Below, piece after piece: positions 15,807 through 25,129 of a stretch of DNA of 64,000 bases. The DNA is taken from NCBI GenBank assembly GCA_023391415.1, contig JAEWAY010000003.1, positions 1 through 64,000 of the forward strand, in the 5' to 3' direction. Within the stretch, counting starts at the first letter, position 1, and every line of letters begins with the position of its first letter. The position numbers and the translations under genes are program-made. The notes under the pieces were generated by a model. The model was not told the origin of the DNA. It worked only from the letters and a program-made list of their open reading frames with translations, and searched no databases. Source of the stretch: Bacteroidota bacterium (GTDB lineage Bacteria > Bacteroidota > Bacteroidia > Cytophagales > Cytophagaceae).

Positions 15807-18430
15807 GTCTCAAAACGTACAAAAAGAAAAGGAAATTTTCCAGTACTCCAGAACCGGATGCTATTGGAGGAAAGAAGATTAACGCTTTCCGGTTTTATGT
15901 TCAGAAACATGACGCTTCCCGTTTGCATTATGATTTTCGCCTTGAGGTAGATGGTGTTTTAAAGAGTTGGGCGGTACCCAAAGGTCCGTCTATGGACCCG
16001 GAACAAAAGAGGTTGGCTATTCAGGTGGAAGATCATCCGATCGAGTATGGGGATTTTGAAGGTGTAATTCCTGAAGGTAATTATGGAGCTGGAACAGTAA
16101 TGGTTTGGGATAAGGGAACCTATGAAATTCCGGATGAATATCTGGAAGGCGATACTCCCGGTAAATGTGTGACGCGAATGCTGAAGAATGGCGATATAAA
16201 ACTACGACTGCATGGTAGGAAGCTACGAGGGCTGTTCACATTCGTCAAATTAAAAAAATCCTCAAAGAATGAATGGCTATTGCTTAAGAAAAAGGATCAA
16301 TATAGTATAAGCGGCGAGGATATATTAGAAAATGATCATTCAGTGATCAGTAATTATCAGCTAGATGATATAGAGAGAAAGGCATCGGACAAAAGAACGG
16401 ACTCCACTATAAGCCTTTTGAAAATTGACGCCTTCCCGACTAAAAAGAAACCATCGGAGCCGGTCCCGATGAACGCTTATCTGGTGGAAGGACCTTTTGA
16501 CCATCCCGACTGGCTCTTTGAATTAAAATTTGACGGATACAGATCTGTCGCTTTGGTCGATAAAAATGGAAAGACGGAACTGCTTTCGCGTAATGGGGAA
16601 TCCTTCAATAAGGTATATGAAGTTGTCCGGAAAGAAATAGCTTCCTTAAAGAGGGATCTGATATTGGATGGGGAGATTGTGATTCTGGATCAGAAGGGCG
16701 TATCGGACTTTCAGCTATTGCAGAAGTATGAACATACGAATGAAGGAATATTGCTGTATTATATATTCGACCTTTTATACATCGATGGACGGGATATAAC
16801 GTCCGCGCCACTGGAAGAGAGGAAGTTGCTGTTGAAAGGGGTCCTTGATAAGCCTTTTGACCATCTGCGCTATAGCGATCATGTCCGTGAGCATGGGAAG
16901 TATCTCTTTGAGGAAACCCGGAAATTGTCCATGGAAGGTGTAATCGCGAAAAAGGCGGATAGTCGCTATGTATATGGTATAAGAAGCCATGATTGGCTTA
17001 AGATAAAGCATGTGAAGCGACAGGAAGTAGTGATCGCGGGTTTTACCGAACCTGGTGGAAGTCGTAGTCGCTTCGGATCTCTGGTACTGGCGGTGAGGAA
17101 GGATGGGCATTGGCAACATATAGGCGCTGTAGGTACTGGTTTTGATGAGTATACTCTGGAAAAGGTATATAAAAAACTGAAACCTTTGATTCAGCCCGAA
17201 TCTCCTTTCGAGGAAGATATTAAGTCGCCAAAAAAGATTGTCTGGGTAAAGCCGGAACTGGTCTGCGAAATAAAGTTTAGAGAGTGGACGAGCGCTTATA
17301 AGGTGAGACAGGCGGTTTTTTTGGGACTCCGGGAAGATAAACCCGCCGAGAAAGTCAGAAGGGAGGTTCCTGATAAGAAAAAAGGAGAAAAGCGAAAAGC
17401 GGAGTCGGAGATGACCAACCGGACTCCGGTCAGGAGGGATTCCATATATAATAAGAAAGAAGATCCCGGGACGATCCATAGGAATCTTATCAATGAAAAA
17501 GTGCTTGAAAATACGAATGAGGTACAATGTACGGTCAATGGTATTGACTTGTCCTTTACCAATCTGGATAAGAAATTCTGGCCGGAAAAGGGCATCAGAA
17601 AACTTGACGTGATTAATTATTATTCACGAGTAGCCGATTTTATATTACCCTACCTGAAAGATCGGCCCCAGTCTCTTAAAAGGAACCCGGAGGGAATAAA
17701 AAAGAAAGGTTTTTTCCAAAAAAATATGCCTTCATCCATTCCGGACTGGTTACGTACCGTATCAGTGGAGTCGGAGGAGAAGACTATAAACTATTTGCTG
17801 TGCAATGACCGGCAAACATTGCTTTTTATGGCCAATTGGGGATGTATCGAGATAAATCCGTGGAACTCTCAGGTCACCTCCAAAGATAAGCCCACATACC
17901 TGGTGATCGATCTTGACCCTAATGAAATTGGATTTGATAAAATCGTGCATGTCGCGCTCAAGGTCAGGGAAGTGCTGGATGTCGCTGGTATTCCCGGTTA
18001 TCCAAAGACGTCGGGGGCCTCGGGTATGCATGTCTATGTGCCGCTGGGAGGCCTTTATACATATGATCAGGCGAGAAACTTCGCCGAGATCATTGTCAAT
18101 TACACGCGGCGGATCTGTCCCGAGTATACGAGCCTTGAGCGCTCTCCTTCAAAAAGAAAAAATAAAGTCTATCTGGATTATCTTCAAAACCGGAGGGCTC
18201 AGACGGTGGCCGCGCCATATTGTCTCAGGCCGGTCGAGGAAGCGACAGTAGCTACCCCCTTGTTCTGGGACGAGTTGATACCTGACAAACTACGGCCGAC
18301 AATGTTTACAACGCGAACCATCCTTAAACGTCTGGAGCGATACGGTGATATATTTAAACCGGTTCTTACCGATAAAATTGATATGGCGGACGCGTTGAAA
18401 AAGCTTTCGGAACATTATGAAAACAGTTAG
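15803..18430 (+). CDS. ligD: ATP-dependent DNA ligase LigD (phosphoesterase-ligase-polymerase)
   Basis: A multifunctional end-joining enzyme of 875 residues. The N-terminal 3'-phosphoesterase domain (about 20-180) carries HDASRLHYDFRLE and GVIPEGNYGAGTV. The ATP-dependent ligase domain (about 215-530) has the adenylated Lys K242 in ELKFDGYR and the DGEIVILD motif. The C-terminal LigD polymerase/primase domain (about 570-860) has FWPEKGIRKLDVINYY, LVIDLDPNE and the segment SLERSPSKRKNKVYLDYLQN. The order PE-LIG-POL differs from mycobacterial POL-PE-LIG. It overlaps ku by four bases. Confidence 0.97.
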   Translation: MSLKTYKKKRKFSSTPEPDAIGGKKINAFRFYVQKHDASRLHYDFRLEVDGVLKSWAVPKGPSMDPEQKRLAIQVEDHPIEYGDFEGVIPEGNYGAGTVMVWDKGTYEIPDEYLEGDTPGKCVTRMLKNGDIKLRLHGRKLRGLFTFVKLKKSSKNEWLLLKKKDQYSISGEDILENDHSVISNYQLDDIERKASDKRTDSTISLLKIDAFPTKKKPSEPVPMNAYLVEGPFDHPDWLFELKFDGYRSVALVDKNGKTELLSRNGESFNKVYEVVRKEIASLKRDLILDGEIVILDQKGVSDFQLLQKYEHTNEGILLYYIFDLLYIDGRDITSAPLEERKLLLKGVLDKPFDHLRYSDHVREHGKYLFEETRKLSMEGVIAKKADSRYVYGIRSHDWLKIKHVKRQEVVIAGFTEPGGSRSRFGSLVLAVRKDGHWQHIGAVGTGFDEYTLEKVYKKLKPLIQPESPFEEDIKSPKKIVWVKPELVCEIKFREWTSAYKVRQAVFLGLREDKPAEKVRREVPDKKKGEKRKAESEMTNRTPVRRDSIYNKKEDPGTIHRNLINEKVLENTNEVQCTVNGIDLSFTNLDKKFWPEKGIRKLDVINYYSRVADFILPYLKDRPQSLKRNPEGIKKKGFFQKNMPSSIPDWLRTVSVESEEKTINYLLCNDRQTLLFMANWGCIEINPWNSQVTSKDKPTYLVIDLDPNEIGFDKIVHVALKVREVLDVAGIPGYPKTSGASGMHVYVPLGGLYTYDQARNFAEIIVNYTRRICPEYTSLERSPSKRKNKVYLDYLQNRRAQTVAAPYCLRPVEEATVATPLFWDELIPDKLRPTMFTTRTILKRLERYGDIFKPVLTDKIDMADALKKLSEHYENS

Positions 18431-18433
18431 GGC

Positions 18434-19171
18434 TTACAGATCGGTCGTCTGTCTTGTTTTTAACAAAGGGAATCGATCGAAGATATAGCGTACTACAATG
18501 TCAATTCCGCTTTTAAACTCTACCGGATTAATAAAATCGCCCTGACTCCAGCCTCGCCATATCAGGCTGGAGGATTCCTGGTCAATGACGTCGATGATAA
18601 TAGTTCCTTCCTTAAATTCCACCTGCTGGAAGTTGCTGCCTGTGACAACCGGGCGGTACGCGTTGGAATAGGGGAAATTGTAATTCAGATAGTTGAATCT
18701 GTAATTCAGATTGTTTACTCCCGGATAGTAGTAATTCCCCGGAGGACTGTAAAAACTATACGAGTAATCGTATGGATATGGACTATAGTAGGGATCGATA
18801 AATGAAGGCTGGTTGGGATCATTTTGATATACCGGAGCGTAGCTATATTGCGGAGTACTTATAATTCGCTGTCTGTCTTCAATAATAATGGTAAACTGAA
18901 CTAGCAGATCGGGAATTTCTTCCGTTGGTGAAAGGCCCCGGCTCATGAGTTCAAGGCTTACTGCTTCTATGAGTTTGTTTTGAACCATAGGACTTTCATA
19001 CAGTATATTTATTTGAGACGAAGAGTCTCTGGGAAGCCACGCGAATGTATGGTATTGGGTGAAATCGACTTCCGGATCGACTTCCGAATAGGTATTTTGT
19101 ATGGATGTGCAGGCGGAAAGTATTGAGAAAATCAATCCGGCTAGCAGGGAGTAATTCAAAAAGAACTTCAT
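18434..19171 (-). CDS. DUF4136 lipoprotein
   Basis: A 245-residue predicted lipoprotein. The signal peptide ends at a lipobox (ILSAC, Cys about residue 21). The fold pattern after it (DFTQYHTFAWLP, then two half-domains) matches DUF4136. A Tyr/Pro/Asn-rich insert (about residues 125-170, PYYSPYPYDYSYSFYSPPGN region) splits the domain. The C-terminal part LIWRGWSQGDF is typical. Function is unknown. It converges on ligD with three bases between stops. Confidence 0.82.
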   Translation of the reverse strand: MKFFLNYSLLAGLIFSILSACTSIQNTYSEVDPEVDFTQYHTFAWLPRDSSSQINILYESPMVQNKLIEAVSLELMSRGLSPTEEIPDLLVQFTIIIEDRQRIISTPQYSYAPVYQNDPNQPSFIDPYYSPYPYDYSYSFYSPPGNYYYPGVNNLNYRFNYLNYNFPYSNAYRPVVTGSNFQQVEFKEGTIIIDVIDQESSSLIWRGWSQGDFINPVEFKSGIDIVVRYIFDRFPLLKTRQTTDL

Positions 19172-19374
19172 CGTTTTCTTCCAGTCTTGTATCTATAGAG
19201 AAATAAGCGTTTAGCTTTTCAATATGTTAAGAAAACCGAGGCGGAGATGATTGGATATTATTATAAGTATAAAAAATAACCAAATAATTATATTTTATCG
19301 ATTGTTATTCCTTGATTATCATTATTCGGAATGAAGATGCGCGTGATAAATTCTATTTTTTTAAAATAACTTGC

Positions 19375-19382
19375 TAAATTTG
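19375..19382 (+). promoter_or_regulatory. Promoter -7 box for the 19408 gene
   Basis: TAAATTTG matches the Bacteroidota -7 consensus exactly, 25 bases before the start codon. It lies in the 236-base gap between divergent genes; no other structure was recognised there. Confidence 0.55.
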
Positions 19383-19407
19383 AACTCTGTTTATAAAGTC
19401 AAAGACA

Positions 19408-19971
19408 ATGAAATCAATATTTTTGTTCGCGTTAAGTTTGTTTATCTGCCAGATAGCGACGGCTCAATTGGAAGTTCGTCAGGCGGGACTTAAGGAGGAA
19501 TCGGAAGGCGCCGCGATTCGCCCACATTCCTTGAAAGACTATAGAGAGGAAATTCAGAAAGTTATTCTTAGGGAAGATCTGGGTATACTGCGCGGTATTC
19601 CCTTTGGGGCGAATCTTGAAACAATAAAGAAAATGGAACAGGCTGAATATGTCGCTGACGGCAAGCTCTTCGCCATCTTCAAAGTTTCATTAAATGAGGA
19701 CGAGTACGCGGAAATCATATATTATCTTGACGATCAAAACCGTGTTAATGGTTTTGGGATTGAGTTTCTGGTACAGGAAGAAGACTATCTCTTTGAAGAC
19801 AATATCGTAAAGGACTACCGGGCTTATCTAACCAGTCGTTTTGGCCCTTCAAGAGTCAACGCCAGGGGAGATGAGGTATGGGACGCGGGATCGTATGTGG
19901 TGGAAATGGGTAATTCCAGTGAGGGGAATACCGCGATGGAAATCGAGATCGAATTCTTTCCTAAAAACTAG
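19408..19971 (+). CDS. Secreted hypothetical protein
   Basis: Unrecognised. The 187 residues begin with a cleavable signal peptide (hydrophobic stretch about 4-18, cleavage near ATAQ). The mature part is acidic with mixed alpha/beta character, ending MEIEIEFFPKN. The pattern GIPFGANLETIKKMEQ with YYLDDQNRVNGFGIEF resembles periplasmic proteins that repeat a strand-rich unit, but I cannot name a family. It has its own promoter and is closed by a terminator. Confidence 0.75.
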   Translation: MKSIFLFALSLFICQIATAQLEVRQAGLKEESEGAAIRPHSLKDYREEIQKVILREDLGILRGIPFGANLETIKKMEQAEYVADGKLFAIFKVSLNEDEYAEIIYYLDDQNRVNGFGIEFLVQEEDYLFEDNIVKDYRAYLTSRFGPSRVNARGDEVWDAGSYVVEMGNSSEGNTAMEIEIEFFPKN

Positions 19972-19997
19972 AAGACCTGATTATTGGATATGAAATG

Positions 19998-20021
19998 AAG
20001 CCGGTGAAAGCCGGCTTTTTT
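19998..20021 (+). terminator. Terminator after the 19408 gene
   Basis: A 7-bp stem AAGCCGG/CCGGCTT with a six-base loop is followed by a T-run. An upstream in-frame ATG of the next gene (19995) would place this terminator inside coding sequence, which argues for the later start at 20079. Confidence 0.85.
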
Positions 20022-20078
20022 ATTGGCGGGGAAGAAAGCTTAAAAAAACAACAATTCGAGGGTTTTCAGGTTTTCAAG

Positions 20079-20729
20079 ATGAATAAAAAAATGGACATGA
20101 ATTTGAAAGACCGGCCGAATTTTTCGTTGTTCGTCCTCCTGCTTTTGTCAATAGAGGTATGTGGCCAGATTGGTTTCGGCGGAAAAACGGGTGGCTCCTT
20201 TAGCTCATTGATCGGTTCCGGTTATCTGCCAAAGCCAGGATTTCATATTGGCTTCTTTGTCAAGACTCCTGTCTCGGAACGTGTTTATTTTCAACCGGAG
20301 ATCACCTTTTCTCAAAAAGGCGGGCAAACAAATCTGAAGGATGTCGGGAAATTTTACAATCCATACGATCAACAATATTACAGAAGAGAAAAACTGGTTC
20401 TTGACTATGTTGATTTATCCGTATTGTTTCGACACAATATCCGCGGAGGCTTTCACTGGCTGGTTGGGCCAAAGTTTTCTACGCTGGTCAATAGCAGATA
20501 CAAGTATACAAACGGCTATAAGGAAAAGCGGAGTTATCGGTTTCAGGATGCCAGAAAATTTGATCTGGGGATTGAAGCGGGAATAGGTTATGAAGCTAAA
20601 AACGGTTTCATTGGCGCTTTGAGGGCGGACTTGGGCCTGATCCCGATAGCTCCTTACTTAAGACAATATCATAATGTGAGTCTGTCGGCGGCTATTGGAT
20701 ATGTCATGTTTGGAAAAAGGCGCCGGTAG
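20079..20729 (+). CDS. PorT-type outer-membrane beta-barrel protein
   Basis: A predicted outer-membrane barrel of 216 residues. I chose the ATG at 20079 because it gives a signal peptide (hydrophobic stretch FSLFVLLLLSIEVCGQ) and avoids the terminator at 19998-20021. Alternating strands follow: GFGGKTGGSF, GFHIGFFVKTPVSERVYFQPE, FSQKGGQ, and a final SAAIGYVMFGKRRR. The pattern is that of the Bacteroidota PorT-like 'outer membrane beta-barrel' family. Specific function is not known. Confidence 0.75.
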   Translation: MNKKMDMNLKDRPNFSLFVLLLLSIEVCGQIGFGGKTGGSFSSLIGSGYLPKPGFHIGFFVKTPVSERVYFQPEITFSQKGGQTNLKDVGKFYNPYDQQYYRREKLVLDYVDLSVLFRHNIRGGFHWLVGPKFSTLVNSRYKYTNGYKEKRSYRFQDARKFDLGIEAGIGYEAKNGFIGALRADLGLIPIAPYLRQYHNVSLSAAIGYVMFGKRRR

Positions 20730-20732
20730 CGA

Positions 20733-21137
20733 TTATTCCGCTTCAAGGTCGTTTTGAGAGAGAGGCTTTACCACATATTTGATGACGTTGTCATAATTTT
20801 CAGATTTCTTCTTATCTTGGGAATAATCGGATGAGGTGACGATAATGAATTTTGTTCGTTCCTTGATTTCTTTTGAAAGATTGCTGAAGCGATCCAAAAA
20901 CTCGAAGCCTGTCATTCCAGGCATGATAATATCGAGCAATATGATTTCCGGAAGCCTTTCGAACTCTTTAGACTGATCGATCTTTTCGAAAAACTGCATT
21001 GCCTTGACCGGACTGCGATAGGCGGTAATAATATCCGAATAGCTCAGGTTTTCGAGAGTACGCTGAATGACAAAAAGATCAATCTCGTTATCGTCAATGA
21101 TCATAACGGAGGCGGGTTTGGTATTATGGCTATTCAT
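20733..21137 (-). CDS. Single-domain response regulator
   Basis: A 134-residue CheY-like receiver without an output domain. Acidic pocket residues lie in MIIDDNEID (D15/D16), the phospho-acceptor is D69 in ILLDIIMPGM, the conserved Ser/Thr is in IVTSSD and the Lys in VVKPL. Such stand-alone receivers usually act in phosphorelays with hybrid histidine kinases, none of which is nearby. It is divergent from the ebo cluster, 141 bases from eboA. Confidence 0.9.
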   Translation of the reverse strand: MNSHNTKPASVMIIDDNEIDLFVIQRTLENLSYSDIITAYRSPVKAMQFFEKIDQSKEFERLPEIILLDIIMPGMTGFEFLDRFSNLSKEIKERTKFIIVTSSDYSQDKKKSENYDNVIKYVVKPLSQNDLEAE

Positions 21138-21278
21138 GTCCGGGTATTGATTTTCTACTCAAAAATGTATTCGGATGGATACGAAAGTGGGATGTATAAG
21201 TTTCAACGAAAAATCTTTTCAAAATGATATGGAGAGAGTTTGATATTTTTGATATATGATCATTGTTTACGCGAATGT

Positions 21279-22112
21279 ATGGTAAGTTTCGATAAAAGTT
21301 TTTTAGGTGAGCTAAAAATACTCCTGAGGGAGTTAAGTCCTGATTCGCTTCGATGGTTGGAAGAGCGTTGTGAGAAGGCGGTGACTCCCGGAGAAATCTA
21401 TCTGGCGTTTAGCATGGTGCCCCGATTCGTTCCGAGAGAGCCGGTGATGCCGGACACGCGAAATGGATTTTTCATATATCTCAAAGAGCTTGGGCATAGC
21501 GTAGATCATTGGACGGGCGATCAGATTGGCAGGTTGATGGTGCTTTTGTCAGCGAGTCGTCTGGAGCCGGAAGCCTACGCGAAAGTCATATCCCAGTTGC
21601 TGGATACGGGGGACATATATGAACAGGTGACTATCTATAAATGTCTCATGTTTTTGCCATCAAGAGCCTTATTGGTCAATAGGGTGGTGGATGGCGTAAG
21701 GACCAATATTAATGATGTTTTTGAAGTGATCGCGTTGGGAAACGCGTACCCGTCCATCTATTTTGATGAACTCGCCTGGAATCAGATGGTCCTTAAGGCG
21801 CTATTTACTTCCAAGCCTATACGAAAAATTATTGGGATAGATGATCGAAAGAACCCGCGACTCGCTAAAATGGCGCTTGGTCTCGCTCATGAACGCTGGG
21901 CCGCCGGAAGAATGGTAAATCCTGATCTATGGCGACTGGTGGGGCCGTACCTTGACGAAAGTCATACGGAGGATCTGAAGTGTCTGCTATCCGGAAGTGA
22001 AATGGAACGAAAAGCGGCGGCTTTGTTATGCCGGGAATCTTCCAACCCGCTTATAGCGGGCATGCTTCCGGTGGATGAGGTAGTTGACTATACATGGGAG
22101 GATATACGTTAA
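21279..22112 (+). CDS. eboA: EboA domain-containing protein
   Basis: First gene of an ebo cluster. The 277-residue product is largely helical (HEAT-like alternation in the second half) with the EboA-type segments LRELSPDSLRWLEERC near the start and IYKCLMFLPSRALLVNRVVDGVRTNINDVFEVIALGN (family pattern, about residues 125-160). No signal peptide is present. I chose the ATG at 21279; an upstream TTG in frame adds 13 unconvincing residues. The molecular role of EboA is unknown; identification rests partly on the four genes that follow. Confidence 0.85.
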   Translation: MVSFDKSFLGELKILLRELSPDSLRWLEERCEKAVTPGEIYLAFSMVPRFVPREPVMPDTRNGFFIYLKELGHSVDHWTGDQIGRLMVLLSASRLEPEAYAKVISQLLDTGDIYEQVTIYKCLMFLPSRALLVNRVVDGVRTNINDVFEVIALGNAYPSIYFDELAWNQMVLKALFTSKPIRKIIGIDDRKNPRLAKMALGLAHERWAAGRMVNPDLWRLVGPYLDESHTEDLKCLLSGSEMERKAAALLCRESSNPLIAGMLPVDEVVDYTWEDIR

Positions 22113-22127
22113 ATTTTGCCAAAGACT

Positions 22128-23033
22128 ATGACAAGAAAAATAATTGACCCGCATATACATATGGTCTCCAGGACTACTGACGATTATCAGGCTATGGCGC
22201 GCGCGGGAATCGTAGCGATTATCGAGCCCGCTTTCTGGGTGGGACAACCGCGAACGGAAGTCGGAACATTCAAGGATTATTATAGTAGCCTGATTGGTTG
22301 GGAACGCTTCAGAGCAAGCCAGTTTGGGATAAAACATTATTGTACCATCGGGCTGAATTCAAAGGAAGCCAACAATGAGGCTTTGGCGGAAGGAGTCATG
22401 GAGCTGCTTCCTCTTTTTCTTTGCAAGGAAGGGGTGGTTGGTGTAGGTGAAATTGGATATGATGATCAGACGGAAGCCGAAGACAAGTATTTCAGAAAGC
22501 AATTGGCGCTGGCCCTGGAGCTTCGTTTGCCGGTACAGGTGCATACTCCTCACAGGGATAAAAAAAGAGGGACCAGCAGAAGCATGGATGTATGCGATGA
22601 AATGGGAATCGATCCGGACTGGGTGGTTATTGACCACAATAATGAGGAAACGGTAAAGGAAGTATTGGACAGAGGATATTGGGCGGCGTTTACTATCTAT
22701 CCCCATACGAAGATGGGAAATGAGCGAATGGTCGAGATTGTCAGGCGATACGGATCGGAACGCGTCATGATCAATAGCGCGGCGGATTGGGGTATCAGCG
22801 ATCCCTTATCGGTGCCCAAGACCGCCAGACTTATGGAACAGAATGGAATCTCGCCGGAAGATATCGATAAAGTGGTGTATCGGAACGCGCTGGATTTTTT
22901 TGCCCGTAGCGGCCAGATCAAAGAGTCTGATTGGTCCAGTCCGCGTATTGATCAGGATGATCGTTTTCAGGGCAATTCCATACTCAGAGGTGGTCAGCAG
23001 CCCCGGAAAACCGATGAGAACATAATAATCTGA
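22128..23033 (+). CDS. eboB: TatD-family metal-dependent hydrolase (EboB)
   Basis: An amidohydrolase-fold TIM barrel of 301 residues. Metal-site candidates are DPHIHM near the N-terminus, Glu in VGVGEIGYDD, His in VQVHTPHRDKKRG, His in VVIDHNNEET and Asp in NSAADWGISDP. This is the TatD pattern as it appears in ebo clusters. The ATG at 22128 is preferred over a TTG at 22116. It overlaps the eboC start by one base. The substrate is unknown. Confidence 0.87.
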   Translation: MTRKIIDPHIHMVSRTTDDYQAMARAGIVAIIEPAFWVGQPRTEVGTFKDYYSSLIGWERFRASQFGIKHYCTIGLNSKEANNEALAEGVMELLPLFLCKEGVVGVGEIGYDDQTEAEDKYFRKQLALALELRLPVQVHTPHRDKKRGTSRSMDVCDEMGIDPDWVVIDHNNEETVKEVLDRGYWAAFTIYPHTKMGNERMVEIVRRYGSERVMINSAADWGISDPLSVPKTARLMEQNGISPEDIDKVVYRNALDFFARSGQIKESDWSSPRIDQDDRFQGNSILRGGQQPRKTDENIII

Positions 23034-23923
23034 TGCTACGTTTTTTTTCTTATTTCCAGTTGGCGCGTCCCGCCAATATTGTAACCGCTATGGCGGACAT
23101 AATGGCGGGCTTCGCCATAGGAGGCATGGTGGCGGGAGGCGTTGAGCATATTGACTCGCGGGCCTTGCTAGCGCTTCTGGGGGCGACAATGGGACTCTAT
23201 GGGGGAGGTATCGTACTCAACGACGTCTTTGACGCGAAGATAGATCAGATAGAGCGTCCGGAACGTCCGATACCCAGCGGCCGGGTATCCATCCGTTCGG
23301 CCAGTCTGTTCGCGGTCATTTTGTATAGTCTTGCCATAGCGTTGGCGTTTACCGTATCCTCATTGTCGGGAAACCTGGCTGTAGCCATCGCTTTTTTCGC
23401 TACTTTTTACGATAAATACACCAAACATTTCGCGTTTTGGGGACCATTGACGATGGGCCTTTGCCGGGCGCTCAACCTCTTTCTGGGTATTTCCGCGGGA
23501 GGGATGCCGGAGCCCGCTTTGATATACATAGCCCTTATCCCCTTGTTCTTTATTATGGGTGTTACGCTGTTAAGTCGGGGAGAAGTACACGGAGCGGGAA
23601 GGTCTTTGCTTACCGGAGCGATTCTCGCCTTCGGTACCGTTGTTTTCCTGCTTTCAGGGCTTACTATCTTTCCGGAGTTTAAGCTGATATACGCTTTGCC
23701 ATTCCTCATGATGTTCGTAGCGGCCATATTTATTCCCTTTCGCCGGGCGCTACGTACAGGATTGCCCGCCGATTTGAAAAAAGCGGTAAGGGCGGGCGTG
23801 CTTTCGCTTATATTGATGGACGCCGCGATGGGAAGTGGATTCGCGGGGCCGCTATATGGACTGCTTATAGTATGTTTGCTTCCGGTATCTTTATGGCTGG
23901 CCAAAGTTTTCGCTGTTACATAA
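23033..23923 (+). CDS. eboC: UbiA-family prenyltransferase (EboC)
   Basis: A polytopic inner-membrane protein of 296 residues with about nine hydrophobic segments. The first Asp-rich motif is intact: NDVFDAKIDQIERPERPIPSGR. The second is reduced to YDKYTKH, where UbiA enzymes usually have a DxxxD. In ebo clusters this member is thought to take part in handling a precursor for export; actual prenyl transfer is unproven. MenA was considered, but the neighbours point to EboC. Strong packing: TGATG junction with eboB. Confidence 0.88.
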   Translation: MLRFFSYFQLARPANIVTAMADIMAGFAIGGMVAGGVEHIDSRALLALLGATMGLYGGGIVLNDVFDAKIDQIERPERPIPSGRVSIRSASLFAVILYSLAIALAFTVSSLSGNLAVAIAFFATFYDKYTKHFAFWGPLTMGLCRALNLFLGISAGGMPEPALIYIALIPLFFIMGVTLLSRGEVHGAGRSLLTGAILAFGTVVFLLSGLTIFPEFKLIYALPFLMMFVAAIFIPFRRALRTGLPADLKKAVRAGVLSLILMDAAMGSGFAGPLYGLLIVCLLPVSLWLAKVFAVT

Positions 23924-23968
23924 GCTTTTTAGTATATTTATCGTTTATCATCAATAATCAATAAACAG

Positions 23969-25129
23969 ATGAAGCAGGAATTTCAGGTCAAGTTCGCTTA
24001 TCCCGTTCATTTTACAGAGGGAGCTTTTAAGGAGGAGAATCTTCTGTTGAGAAATCTGATTCAAGCGTCTGGTAGAAACCTATCCAGGGTATTATTGATT
24101 CTTGATGAAGGGCTTATGGTAGCCAATCCCGGCCTCCGGAATCAAATAAGCGCTTATTTTCGCTTACATAAAGATATACTGAGCGCGGAGCCGGCTATGA
24201 TCGTGATACCTGGTGGCGAAGCCGCTAAGAACGACCGTGAATTGTTGTTTAAGATCGTCGCGGCGGTTCATGATTACAGTATCTGCCGGCATTCGTACCT
24301 GATTGCCGTAGGTGGAGGAGCTTTGCTTGACCTGGCTGGTTTCGCGGCCGCTATCGCGCACCGGGGTGTACGCCATATCCGGATTCCGACCACCGTACTT
24401 GCACAAAACGATTCAGGAGTCGGAGTGAAGAATGGGATTAACTTTCAGGGGAAGAAAAACTTTCTTGGTACGTTTTGCCCTCCTTTCGCGGTGATCAATG
24501 ATAGCCGGTTGCTTGAAACCCTTTCCGACAGGGATTGGATATCCGGAATTTCCGAAGCGGTTAAAGTCGCTTTGATTAAGGATAAGTCTTTTTTTTATCT
24601 ATTGAGAAACAACGTTTCCAGGCTTGTCGCCCGGGATGGACAGGCGATGAACAGCCTTATACGCGGATGCGCGGAATTGCACCTTCAGCATATTGGTGGA
24701 GCGGATCCTTTCGAGACCGGTTCATCCAGACCTCTGGATTTTGGGCATTGGGCGGCGCATAAGATGGAGCAACTGAGCGGACACGCGATCAGACATGGAG
24801 AAGCTGTCGCTTCGGGTATCGCTATCGACGTCGTATATTCATGGCTTATCGGTTATCTTCCAATCGAAGCCGTAGAAGAAGTTTTGAGTCTCCTTTCCGA
24901 TATCGGTTTCATGTTGTATCATGACTGCCTGAGCGATGGAAGGGAGCTGCTCGCGGGACTTAATGAGTTTAGAGAGCATCTGGGTGGCGAACTGACTATT
25001 ACACTGCTGGATGATATAGGGTCCGGAATCGAGGTAAATCAGATCGATGAACAACGGATGTTGTCCGCGCTGGACGTATTAAGGACGTACCAGAAGGAAG
25101 GAAAAATTCATTTGGTAACGAACTTATGA
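23969..25129 (+). CDS. eboD: 3-dehydroquinate synthase-like sugar phosphate cyclase (EboD)
   Basis: A 386-residue member of the AroB/sugar phosphate cyclase superfamily. NAD-binding GGGALLDLAGFAAAIAHRG (about residues 112-130), PTTVLAQNDSGVGVKNGINF, and metal ligands Glu in GISEAVKVALI, His in DFGHWAAHKME and His in IRHGEAVASG are all present, so it looks catalytically competent. Clustering with eboA-C and eboE, not with aro genes, makes EboD the better name than AroB. It overlaps eboE by four bases (ATGA). Confidence 0.9.
   Translation: MKQEFQVKFAYPVHFTEGAFKEENLLLRNLIQASGRNLSRVLLILDEGLMVANPGLRNQISAYFRLHKDILSAEPAMIVIPGGEAAKNDRELLFKIVAAVHDYSICRHSYLIAVGGGALLDLAGFAAAIAHRGVRHIRIPTTVLAQNDSGVGVKNGINFQGKKNFLGTFCPPFAVINDSRLLETLSDRDWISGISEAVKVALIKDKSFFYLLRNNVSRLVARDGQAMNSLIRGCAELHLQHIGGADPFETGSSRPLDFGHWAAHKMEQLSGHAIRHGEAVASGIAIDVVYSWLIGYLPIEAVEEVLSLLSDIGFMLYHDCLSDGRELLAGLNEFREHLGGELTITLLDDIGSGIEVNQIDEQRMLSALDVLRTYQKEGKIHLVTNL

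Noticed and set aside
16775..17527. Long open frame antisense to ligD
   Set aside because: It lies wholly opposite a well-conserved gene and its translation has no family features; a shadow frame.
19995..20078. Upstream start for the beta-barrel gene
   Set aside because: It would translate through a terminator hairpin and place the signal peptide about 35 residues inside the protein.
23969..25129. Considered as aroB of the shikimate pathway
   Set aside because: Neighbours are eboA-C and eboE, not aro genes, so EboD fits better.
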